Assembly: GCF_946407605.1 (NCBI RefSeq)
Contig: NZ_CAMJOS010000024.1
Coordinates: 1 to 55,214, forward strand
Direction: 5' to 3'
Origin: an uncultured Prevotella sp.
GTDB taxonomy: Bacteria > Bacteroidota > Bacteroidia > Bacteroidales > Bacteroidaceae
Length of the DNA stretch: 55,214 nt
The translations under genes were made by a program, and so were the position numbers. Each line of letters begins with the position of its first letter. Within the stretch, counting starts at the first letter, position 1. Below, one piece after another: positions 24,751 through 32,129 of the stretch. Under the pieces are notes generated by a model. The model did no database searches. It saw only the letters and a list, made by a program, of their open reading frames with translations, and was not told the origin of the DNA.

Positions 24751-25416
24751 ATGAGCGATACGAAGGAATATATCAAGGGCGATAAGCATGTGCACCAGGC
24801 TGGGAGCATCATGATTAAGTTCGCACAATATAACGTGCCTGGGCAGAAGGGTGACTGGAAGCAGCAGGAAGAAAAGGAGGCAGAGGAACTGGAGAAGGAG
24901 TTTGCCGACTTTGAAGAGGTAGTGAATGAAACGGCTGATAACAATGAGTCTAAAGTAAAGGTGAAGCCAGACCTGCCACCAGCCGATGTATTTGTGAACA
25001 GGGTGAAGGCTATTGTGATGGAGGCTGCCAAGAAGAATGGCGAGACTATCAAAACTAATACCAGGGCATGGCAGGGCGAGTATGTGTTCTATGTGGATGG
25101 TAAGCGCATCGCAAAGATGATGGACGACCTGAGAAAGAACTATGAGCAAAAAATCAACGATTATCTCAGCGCCACCTCAAAATATGATGGTGTGATGATT
25201 GTGGCACCCTTTATTGGGAAACTGCTACAGATAGAAGAGCTGAGGGCACGCGACCTCCAGTTTACTGACTTGGAATTTGCTTTCGTACCTTATTATAATA
25301 AGCCAGCCAGCGCTGTGAAGCGCATGAGCGATAAGTTGGACTCAGCAGAGGCAAATATGCTTTTTGGACTGCTAAAAGGACTGCTAAAGAAGTATCCGAA
25401 GACTGAATCCACTTGA
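24751..25416 (+). CDS. Unknown partner of the HIRAN-like protein
   Basis: 221 residues, 2 bp downstream of the HIRAN-like gene. An N-terminal IKGDKHVHQAGSIMIKF segment is followed by a Glu-rich coiled coil (about 30-60) and a compact C-terminal region (about 70-215). The final codons run into three tandem TGAATCCACT units (about 25405-25434), so the extreme C-terminus may be repeat-derived. No family recognised. Confidence 0.6.
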   Translation: MSDTKEYIKGDKHVHQAGSIMIKFAQYNVPGQKGDWKQQEEKEAEELEKEFADFEEVVNETADNNESKVKVKPDLPPADVFVNRVKAIVMEAAKKNGETIKTNTRAWQGEYVFYVDGKRIAKMMDDLRKNYEQKINDYLSATSKYDGVMIVAPFIGKLLQIEELRARDLQFTDLEFAFVPYYNKPASAVKRMSDKLDSAEANMLFGLLKGLLKKYPKTEST

Positions 25417-25434
25417 ATCCACCTGAATCCACTT
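25405..25434 (+). repeat. Three tandem 10-bp repeats TGAATCCACT
   Basis: Consecutive TGAATCCACT, TGAATCCACC, TGAATCCACT units spanning the stop codon of the preceding gene and its downstream edge. Confidence 0.55.
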
Positions 25435-25539
25435 TTAAAAATATTGGCGGATTCAGCTAAAAGGTTAAATATCAGCGATTTAGTAAAAATATAATTATTT
25501 CAGGAAAGACTTGTAAATCTGAAACTGGATTTAGAATCT

Positions 25540-25583
25540 TTGCCAACGGAAATCAGAAATGACGACCGTTGGCAATTTTTTTT
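25540..25583 (+). terminator. Hairpin with T-run upstream of the 25609 gene
   Basis: Perfect stem TTGCCAACGG (25540-25549) and CCGTTGGCAA (25566-25575), then eight T residues. It resembles an intrinsic terminator. A weak promoter (TTG 25511, AATCTTTG 25535-25542) overlaps its left arm, so transcripts from upstream would form the hairpin but those from that promoter would not. Confidence 0.65.
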
Positions 25584-25608
25584 ATTCACTCATTATAGTT
25601 TTAGATTT

Positions 25609-26034
25609 ATGACAAAATCAGTTATGTTGGAAGCTACTACAACTGAAACAGGTAGCAACGTAGAGAACTCAGAAATCAGTAAGGTGCTGCAATACCTGGC
25701 TCCTTGGATTGAGAAAACCAATGGTGAGGAATCAGTTGGGGCGTGGGAAACAACGATGGCTACTAAGATGATGGTGAAGCTGTTGGAACTTTGGTTGACT
25801 CAGGAAAGCAGAGAGCGCGTAGAAAAGATGCTTGAGCACTATCACCCTCTTGATCGTGCGGCTATGGCTTATGCCTTGGTGGTCTATGTGATGACTGGCA
25901 CGAAAATGACCTTTAAGAGTGTTGTGGCTAAACAACAATACAAGACTATCTGCCAGATGCTGAAGGAAGATATGCCAGAGCTGATGTTTGCTGGTCACAT
26001 GAAGTATATGGTTCGTAGATATGGGAAAAGGTGA
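25609..26034 (+). CDS. Small unknown protein
   Basis: 141 residues from the ATG at 25609, chosen because the longer frame from 25540 reads through the hairpin. Helical, with a hydrophobic patch AAMAYALVVYVM near residues 84-96 and a basic C-terminus (MKYMVRRYGKR). No family recognised. It is followed by a 140-bp gap holding GTGAAAGGTGAAAA repeats. Position before the primase-helicase gene suggests that it belongs to the same mobile or phage-like module. Confidence 0.55.
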   Translation: MTKSVMLEATTTETGSNVENSEISKVLQYLAPWIEKTNGEESVGAWETTMATKMMVKLLELWLTQESRERVEKMLEHYHPLDRAAMAYALVVYVMTGTKMTFKSVVAKQQYKTICQMLKEDMPELMFAGHMKYMVRRYGKR

Positions 26035-26065
26035 AAGGTGAAAAGTGAAAGGTGAAAAGCAATAA
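26035..26065 (+). repeat. GTGAAAGGTGAAAA microrepeat
   Basis: Alternating GTGAAAGGTGAAAA units directly after the stop of the preceding gene; one of several short-period repeat types in the spacers of this window. Confidence 0.55.
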
Positions 26066-26176
26066 ACAATAAAGTATAACCGAGTCGGAGGATGAGCGTG
26101 TGGGAAAGTATCCGGATAGAAATTGAGCTCAACTGAAAAACACATCGCTTTCCAAAGCTCACAAATTCGACAAGTT

Positions 26177-26509
26177 ATGAAAAAGTACATTTATATTTTG
26201 AATGCCGTCAGTGTGATGGCCAAGTTGCTGAAAGACAAGCGAATAGAAGGTGTTCTGTACATTGATCAGAACACAGGTAAACTAACCTTTAAGGCGTACA
26301 ACCGCCAATCGCGAGAGCGAGAGAAGGACCGTCTGGTGAAGAAGTTGCCCTGGGGTTGGGTTAAAGAGTCGGTAGAACGCGTGAAAGTGTTCGGCAGCTT
26401 CCCCAAGGACTTCTGTATGGCGCAGATAATCGGGTTGATGAACGAGCACAACCAGGACGCAAAGAATGCGCTTATTGATAAAGAACTGGACGATATCGAG
26501 TTTTGCTAA
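26177..26509 (+). CDS. Small unknown protein upstream of the primase-helicase
   Basis: 110 residues from the ATG at 26177 (an earlier in-frame ATG at 26123 lies in spacer-like sequence). It has a predicted beta-hairpin GVLYIDQNTGKLTFKAY and a basic helix, then LPWGWVKESVERVKVFGSFPKD. I do not recognise a family. It sits 33 bp before the DUF3987 gene, separated by an ACGAATTACACGAATTTCACG spacer repeat, and is probably part of that module. Confidence 0.55.
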   Translation: MKKYIYILNAVSVMAKLLKDKRIEGVLYIDQNTGKLTFKAYNRQSREREKDRLVKKLPWGWVKESVERVKVFGSFPKDFCMAQIIGLMNEHNQDAKNALIDKELDDIEFC

Positions 26510-26542
26510 AACCACGAATTACACGAATTTCACGAATAAAAT

Positions 26543-28960
26543 ATGTTTGCATATCAGAAGAATTTCAGTAATCCTACGTTGCCAGTGGACGAGGCCCAGT
26601 TTTGGGCCCTCGTCAGGGCGACACAATGGAATGAGAATATCGATAAGTATCGTGAGACGCACGATGCAGCACTCAAGCGCAAGCTGCCCGCATTCATCTT
26701 TCAGGCCACGTTTGATGAAACCACGTCGAAGGCTGGGAAAGTGGGGCAGTGGCGCAAGCAGGCTGCAACTCGTTTGACAGGCTTGGTGGTGATGGACATT
26801 GATCACGTAGAGAGTGAAGAGTTAAGAGTTAAGAGTGAAGAATTTGCTGCCGCCGACTTTAAGCAGCGTGCCGCTGAACTCGGCATTCTTCTTATCTACA
26901 TCACACCCTCTGGGCATGGTCTGAAGATTGTGTTCAAGGCTCGCACGGAATGGGGCAACCTTATCGACAACCAGCATGAGATGGCAAAGGTGCTGGGCGT
27001 GGAGGTGGACGAGAGTTGCAAGGATGCAAGTCGCATGAGCTTCATCTGCAAGGAAACGGACATTTTGTACTTGGATAAAGAACTATTTACGTATGAAAAC
27101 AAAGAATTTGCCGAGCGATATAACCAGGAATATCGAGACGGTCATTCGCAACAGACCCAACAGACCCCTCCCGTCCTCCCCTGCTTAGGGGAGGGGAATG
27201 GTCAGACTGCGTCGCTCCCCTCTCTAAACAGAGAGGGGCCGGGGGAGAGTCTTCCATCTTTCAAGGGCATTCCGTATTCTGAGATTATCAGCGAGTGGTG
27301 GAAACAGAACGGTGGCGAGCCGCAGGAGGGCGAAAGGAACGTGAAACTGTACCAGTTGGCAGTCAATCTGAGGGCCATCTGTGACAACAACCGCGAGCTA
27401 CTCCTGGAAATCATGCCTCGCCTGGGACTGGACGAACAGGAGCTGCGCAGCATCGTAGAGTCGGCCTGCAAAGAGCCGCCAAAGGGACTGAGCAAGATGA
27501 TGCAAAGCATCCTTGCGATGTATGATGTAAGAGGTAAGATGGAAGATGTCAGCCATCAGCCTTCAAACATCGACCATCAACTCTGGGACTGGGGAGAACA
27601 GATTGAGACTTTAGCAGAGGAGTATCCGCTGATAAAGGACATCACGAAAGGCTTGAAGCGTAACCAATATCCTGCAGCGCTGTTCGTGGCTGGAGGTCTG
27701 CTGATGACCTTGATGACAAGGTGCACTTACAGGTTCTACCATCGTCGTGGAGAATTGCGCCGACTGAATAACTCGACCTTGATTATTGGCGACCCAGCCA
27801 GTGGTAAGAGCTTTGCCACCCGACTATATAAGTTGCTGGCTGCTCCTATCGTGGCTGCAGACAAAGTGGGTAAGGATGCTATCAACGCCTATCGTGAGCA
27901 GATGCGCACCAAGGGCGCCAACAAGGAGAAGCCCAAGAAGCCGAAGGTGGTGGTACGTATCCACCCAGCGCGAACCTCGAACGCGCAGTTCATTCAGGAT
28001 ATGGTGAACGCCATAGAGGTAGTAGATGGTGAGGAGATGCAGTTACACATGCTGACCTTCGATACGGAGCTGGATAATACGCTGTCGTTGCAGAAAGGTG
28101 GAGCATACATCGACAAACAGGCCCTGCAACTCAAGGCCTTCCACAACGAAGAGGATGGTCAGGCGTATTCTAACAACGACTCTGTGCTTCAGGACTTTAT
28201 GGTGGTTTGGAACTTCATCTATACAGGTACACCTATCGCCTTGAAGAAGATGGTAAACGAGCAGAACTTTGGCTCTGGTTTGGCTACGCGCCTCACTTGC
28301 ATCCCTCTGCCAGCCACCAACTTCGAGATGATGGATGAAGACGAAGAAGAGGTGGACGTGGACAGCGACAAGCGCCTGAGTGAATGGGCTGAGAAGCTGG
28401 ACAGGATGAAGGGTGAACTGACAGTAAAAAGCATCGTTCATGAGTTGTATGAGTGGACGTCTCGTCGTATGGCTGATGCAGAAGAGAACGAGAGCAGGGC
28501 TGACGAGATGCTGCTGAAGCGCTGCGCCTATCACGGCTTGAACTTCGCTGCACCATTCATCGTGATGCGTCATTGGGACAAGATGAAGCAGGACGGTCAG
28601 TACTGGTGCGGTGAGTTCGAGACGGACGAGGTCGATTGGAAACTCGCAGAACTGATTACGAACATCCAGTACGCCTGTCAGCGCCACTACTTTGGCGCTA
28701 TGGCTGAGGCTTATTTCGACAACAAACTGAAGGATGCCTCTGTGAATATTCAGCGCAAGCAGAAGACCTACGAGGGCTTCCAGCGATTGCCTGAGGAGTT
28801 TACCAACGAGGATGTAATGCGATGTTTCAATCTCTCTAGTACGTCTTCAGCTAGGGGCAAGGTCAGCCGTCTGATGCGCGACCACTTGGTAGAGAAAATT
28901 CGTGAGGAGCGAGGCACAGCGCCCGCCCTGTATCACAAAACAGGAACTATTATTCTTTAA
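26543..28960 (+). CDS. Primase-helicase: BT4734-like AEP primase + DUF3987 ATPase
   Basis: 805 residues. An N-terminal primase-like domain has the AEP signatures VMDIDHV (Asp85, Asp87) and SGHGLK (Ser123, His125). A primase C-terminal-like linker (about 240-345) precedes a DUF3987 P-loop domain with Walker A GDPASGKS near 416. Such proteins replicate plasmids, integrative elements or prophages and often lie beside capsule or UpxY loci in Bacteroidales. Three low-complexity insertions interrupt it in frame: SEELRVKSEEF near 92, a palindrome-derived segment at about 205-237, and MEDVSHQPSN near 332. They fall between domains, so the enzyme may still work. Confidence 0.85.
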   Translation: MFAYQKNFSNPTLPVDEAQFWALVRATQWNENIDKYRETHDAALKRKLPAFIFQATFDETTSKAGKVGQWRKQAATRLTGLVVMDIDHVESEELRVKSEEFAAADFKQRAAELGILLIYITPSGHGLKIVFKARTEWGNLIDNQHEMAKVLGVEVDESCKDASRMSFICKETDILYLDKELFTYENKEFAERYNQEYRDGHSQQTQQTPPVLPCLGEGNGQTASLPSLNREGPGESLPSFKGIPYSEIISEWWKQNGGEPQEGERNVKLYQLAVNLRAICDNNRELLLEIMPRLGLDEQELRSIVESACKEPPKGLSKMMQSILAMYDVRGKMEDVSHQPSNIDHQLWDWGEQIETLAEEYPLIKDITKGLKRNQYPAALFVAGGLLMTLMTRCTYRFYHRRGELRRLNNSTLIIGDPASGKSFATRLYKLLAAPIVAADKVGKDAINAYREQMRTKGANKEKPKKPKVVVRIHPARTSNAQFIQDMVNAIEVVDGEEMQLHMLTFDTELDNTLSLQKGGAYIDKQALQLKAFHNEEDGQAYSNNDSVLQDFMVVWNFIYTGTPIALKKMVNEQNFGSGLATRLTCIPLPATNFEMMDEDEEEVDVDSDKRLSEWAEKLDRMKGELTVKSIVHELYEWTSRRMADAEENESRADEMLLKRCAYHGLNFAAPFIVMRHWDKMKQDGQYWCGEFETDEVDWKLAELITNIQYACQRHYFGAMAEAYFDNKLKDASVNIQRKQKTYEGFQRLPEEFTNEDVMRCFNLSSTSSARGKVSRLMRDHLVEKIREERGTAPALYHKTGTIIL
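27164..27250. repeat. Two palindromic repeats embedded in the primase-helicase frame
   Basis: CCTCCCC (27175-27181) pairs with GGGGAGG (27188-27194) around TGCTTA, and CCCCTCTC (27217-27224) pairs with GAGAGGGG (27231-27238). The first shares its CCCCT-GCTTAGGG core with the palindrome in the M15 peptidase gene at 29199-29220. Confidence 0.75.
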
Positions 28961-29022
28961 ACTCTTAGGCGCGTCGGCGTTTACCCGCGTCGGCGCGTCA
29001 TTTCAAAAAAAACAAAAATAAA

Positions 29023-29508
29023 ATGGCACAAATAGAATTGAACAAGCAGATACGCCTGAGTGATCACTTTACTCTTGGCGAAATGTGCAAAACAAGTGCG
29101 AAAACTCCTGATGGAAACATCCCTTCGCACGTACATATCGAGAACCTGAAGCGACTTTGCGGCTGGCTTGAACAACTGAGAAGAAGACCTACCCCCAGCC
29201 CCTCCCTGCTTAGGGAGGGGAGTGAAGAGCCAATCATCATTAATAGTGGATATAGGAGCCCTGAGGTGAATAGGGCTGTGGGTGGTGTCGCTACCAGCAA
29301 TCACCTGACGGGGTGTGCTGTGGATATACACGTTACAGGCCTCGAACAACTCATCCATTACGCTAGCACTCTGCTGGATATCAGCGATGAGAGGCAAGAG
29401 GACTTCGATGAGTTATTGTTAGAGCGTTCACCCAGGGGCACCTACTGGCTGCACTTCGCAGTAAGGCCATCAGGCAATCGCAGGAAAGTAAGGCTGATTC
29501 AGACGTAA
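29023..29508 (+). CDS. M15-type zinc D-Ala-D-Ala peptidase (endolysin-like)
   Basis: 161 residues. The zinc site of the M15_3 family is complete: His94 and Asp101 in SNHLTGCAVDI and His144 in WLHFAV, with the substrate-binding SGYRSPEVNRAVGG before it. No signal peptide is visible, which fits a phage-type endolysin rather than a secreted cell-wall enzyme. A palindromic repeat inserted at 29191-29222 adds about 15 residues (RRPTPSPSLLREGSEEP) in the loop before the INSGYRSP strand, leaving the active site intact. It follows the primase-helicase by 62 bp containing a GCGCGTCGGCG repeat. Confidence 0.85.
   Translation: MAQIELNKQIRLSDHFTLGEMCKTSAKTPDGNIPSHVHIENLKRLCGWLEQLRRRPTPSPSLLREGSEEPIIINSGYRSPEVNRAVGGVATSNHLTGCAVDIHVTGLEQLIHYASTLLDISDERQEDFDELLLERSPRGTYWLHFAVRPSGNRRKVRLIQT
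29199..29220. repeat. Palindromic repeat embedded in the M15 peptidase frame
   Basis: CCCCTCCCT (29199-29207) and AGGGAGGGG (29212-29220) around GCTT, preceded by ACCTACCCCCAG. Same type as the palindromes at 27175-27238. Confidence 0.75.
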
Positions 29509-29513
29509 GAAAA

Positions 29514-29548
29514 GTGCGCTGGCTCATAATGGGTCGGCGCACATTTTT
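29514..29548 (+). terminator. Probable terminator after the M15 peptidase
   Basis: GTGCGC (29514-29519) pairs with GCGCAC (29537-29542) and is followed by ATTTTTG. The loop is 17 nt. It lies between converging genes. Confidence 0.5.
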
Positions 29549-29568
29549 GTTTCTGAATAACATGCTGT

Positions 29569-31068
29569 TTACTGATGCTGGTCGCGCAGCAGGTCGTTGA
29601 CCGTCTTAACGGGATTGAACGTGCCTAAGGGCACCTCGACGAAGATGGTGCTCCAGTTGCTCATGGCACCATTCCACAGGCCCGGCAGTTCGAGGGCCTT
29701 GAGTTCCTTGCCGCCTTTCGACTTGCTGGAGATGAAGCCAGTGGTCTTGTCAACAAACGCGGGGAGGTTGAAGGGCTGACCCTTATAGTCCTTGACGGCG
29801 CAGACGAGGTCAACGGGGTTGAAGTGCGTGCCCTGCGTGAACATCTTCATATACTCGGCATTGTTGGTGTCAATCTGACTGCTCTCGAGAATCTGCAGGC
29901 TGACGGTGCCATCCTGGTTATAGGTGAGGAACGGACCGCCACCAGGCTCGCCCACATTCTTCACCACGCCACAGACACGCATGGGGCGGTTGAGTTTGCG
30001 ACGCAGGTAGTCGGCATCGACCTTGTTGCCCTTGGGGTTGGTGCAGAGGTTCTTCTCTACAAACTCAGCAATCTCGGCGAGTTCTGCCTCGCTGGCACCT
30101 GCATCGAGCTTGCGCAGATAGTCGAAGGCCTGCTTCTGCAGGGTGACCAGCACACCTGCGATGACCTGCTTCCACTCTACGGTCTCGGGTTTCAGACGGT
30201 CGGGCACCACATTGTCGATATTCTTGATGAAGATAACGTCGGCCTGAATCTCGTTGAGGTTCTCGATGAGTGCGCCGTGTCCGCCTGGACGGAACAGCAG
30301 CGAGCCGTCAGCCTCGCGGAAGGGTGTGTTGTCGGGGTTGGCGGCAACGGTATCAGTAGAGGGCTTCTGCTCAGAGAAGGTGATGTCGTACTTGATGCCG
30401 TATTTCTTGGCAAAGCCGTCGGCTTTCTCAGCCACCTTGGCCTTGAAGAACTCCAGATGGTCGTGGCTGACAGTGAAGTGCACATGGGCCTCGCCGTTAG
30501 AGGCGGCATAGAGCGCACCCTCCACCAAGTGCTCCTCCATAGGCGTGCGTGGGCCCTCGGCATACTGGTGGAACAGCAGCATGCCCTTGGGCAGCTGACC
30601 GTAGTTCAGACCTTCTTTCTTCAGCATATTGGCAGCCACAGCCTTGTAGTTGCCTTCGGCTATGAGTGCTTCGATGCCCTTGCCCTCGTTCTTCTGGCAG
30701 ACGGCGTCGAGTGCGTCGTAGAAGGCGAACTTCTTCAGCTCAGCAAAGTATTTCTTCTCGAAGTCGGTGGTAGGCACGTCGTAGTCGGCATCGACAAAGG
30801 CGAACATGTTCTTGAACATACGACTGGCGGCACCCGAGGCGGGTACGAACTTCACCACGCGCTTGCCGGCAGCCTTGTAGTCCTCCCATGCCTTTACATA
30901 TTGCTTACGCTCCTGCTCGTTGGGAGCCACGATGCCGTTGCCCACCGATGCTGCAGCCTCCAACTTCAGGAAGGGGAAGCCTGTTTCAAACTGTTTGAGT
31001 TGTGTTTCAATCTGCTCTTCGCTAATGCCGCGCTGAGCAATCTGCTTAAGATCTTTTTCCGTTAACAT
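29569..31068 (-). CDS. DUF4301 family protein
   Basis: 499 residues, the usual length for this Bacteroidetes-restricted family. Diagnostic stretches include VPASGAASRMFKNM near residue 80, PKGMLLFHQY, FRPGGHGALIENLN and KNIDNVVPDR, reminiscent of a nucleotidyltransferase-like fold, but no activity is established for the family as far as I know. It is the last gene of a minus-strand unit with KDG kinase (12-bp gap) and the RelA-type synthetase. Confidence 0.88.
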   Translation of the reverse strand: MLTEKDLKQIAQRGISEEQIETQLKQFETGFPFLKLEAAASVGNGIVAPNEQERKQYVKAWEDYKAAGKRVVKFVPASGAASRMFKNMFAFVDADYDVPTTDFEKKYFAELKKFAFYDALDAVCQKNEGKGIEALIAEGNYKAVAANMLKKEGLNYGQLPKGMLLFHQYAEGPRTPMEEHLVEGALYAASNGEAHVHFTVSHDHLEFFKAKVAEKADGFAKKYGIKYDITFSEQKPSTDTVAANPDNTPFREADGSLLFRPGGHGALIENLNEIQADVIFIKNIDNVVPDRLKPETVEWKQVIAGVLVTLQKQAFDYLRKLDAGASEAELAEIAEFVEKNLCTNPKGNKVDADYLRRKLNRPMRVCGVVKNVGEPGGGPFLTYNQDGTVSLQILESSQIDTNNAEYMKMFTQGTHFNPVDLVCAVKDYKGQPFNLPAFVDKTTGFISSKSKGGKELKALELPGLWNGAMSNWSTIFVEVPLGTFNPVKTVNDLLRDQHQ

Positions 31069-31080
31069 TGTAGTAATATT

Positions 31081-32118
31081 TTATTTTTGAATGAGTTCCA
31101 GAATCTCTTCATCGGTAGCCAGGTTGAAGTCGCCAGGAATGGTGTTCTTCAGCGTTGAGGCCGCCAGCGCATAGTCTACCTGCAGCTGGTTGTCGTGAGG
31201 ATAGGCTGTGACGGCATGCAGCAGGCCAGCCATGAAGGCGTCGCCCACACCCGATGGGTCGACCACGCCGTTGATGTCGTTGATAGGCGCCTTGAGCAGC
31301 TCGTAAGGGCCGTCAGACGTCTCGGCAGTATAGAGTAGGGCGGTGAGCAGGTGATGGTTCGATGCCACCATGTTGCGCATGCCCATGAGCCATTTCTTAC
31401 AGCGTGGGAACTCGCGGTGCAGGTCTTCGAACCACTCGCGGTATTCGTCCATCTGCATCTCGAAGTTGGAGTCGAGGGCTGTGAATGGCGGCTGCTTACG
31501 CTCACAGATCCATTCAAACTCGATGGCGTCGCCAAACATCAGGTCGCAGCGGCTCAGCATGCGCTTCAGCGTCTCTCGTGGGTCGGCACCATACTTCCAC
31601 AGGTTCTTGCGGTAGTTGATGTCGAAGGCCACCTTCACTCCCATCTCGTCGGCAATGTCGAGTGCCTCGAAGGTGGCGTCGGCAGTACTCTGCGAGATGG
31701 CTGCCGTGATGCCCGATACATGGAGCACGGAGGCGTCTTTCAGTATCTCGCGCCAGGGTATCATGCCGGGCTTCAGCTCCGAGCAGGCCGAGTTGGCGCG
31801 GTCGTAGATGACCTTTGCCGACCGCATGCCGGCAGCAGGTTCCATATAATAGGTGCCGATGCGCTGTCCGCCCCATTGTATATAGTGGCAGCCCACACCC
31901 AGTTGCATCAGGTTCTGTGCACCAGCATGTCCTACGGGCGTCTCTGGCAGTCGGGTGATATACTCCACCTCGTTGCCCAGCGTGGCCAGCGATACTGCCA
32001 CGTTTGCCTCGCTGCCACCATACTTGCTGGTGAAATAGTCGCCCTGCGAGAGGCGTTGATGGTCTAATTTTGAGAAGCGAAGCAACAGCTCGCCAAAAGT
32101 CACGAATTTAGTCTTCAT
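31081..32118 (-). CDS. kdgK: PfkB-family sugar kinase, probable 2-keto-3-deoxygluconate kinase
   Basis: 345 residues from the ATG at 32118; the longer open frame upstream lies over the relA gene on the same strand and is not coding. PfkB features: FGELLLRFS at the N-terminus, KYGGSEANVAVSLATLG sugar-binding motif, and the catalytic DPSGVGDAFMAGLL near residue 290. KDG kinases phosphorylate 2-keto-3-deoxygluconate from pectin and uronate breakdown for cleavage by KDPG aldolase. No aldolase is adjacent, so the exact substrate is inferred. It follows relA by 11 bp. Confidence 0.8.
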   Translation of the reverse strand: MKTKFVTFGELLLRFSKLDHQRLSQGDYFTSKYGGSEANVAVSLATLGNEVEYITRLPETPVGHAGAQNLMQLGVGCHYIQWGGQRIGTYYMEPAAGMRSAKVIYDRANSACSELKPGMIPWREILKDASVLHVSGITAAISQSTADATFEALDIADEMGVKVAFDINYRKNLWKYGADPRETLKRMLSRCDLMFGDAIEFEWICERKQPPFTALDSNFEMQMDEYREWFEDLHREFPRCKKWLMGMRNMVASNHHLLTALLYTAETSDGPYELLKAPINDINGVVDPSGVGDAFMAGLLHAVTAYPHDNQLQVDYALAASTLKNTIPGDFNLATDEEILELIQK

Positions 32119-32129
32119 ATGGTTTTGTG

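Noticed and set aside
26035..26065. GTGAAAGGTGAAAA repeats considered as a CRISPR array
   Set aside because: Units are too short and contiguous, with no spacers of even length and no cas genes in the window.
29824..31065. Long plus-strand open frame opposite DUF4301
   Set aside because: DUF4301 on the minus strand matches a full-length family; the plus frame is a codon-bias shadow of a GC-rich gene.
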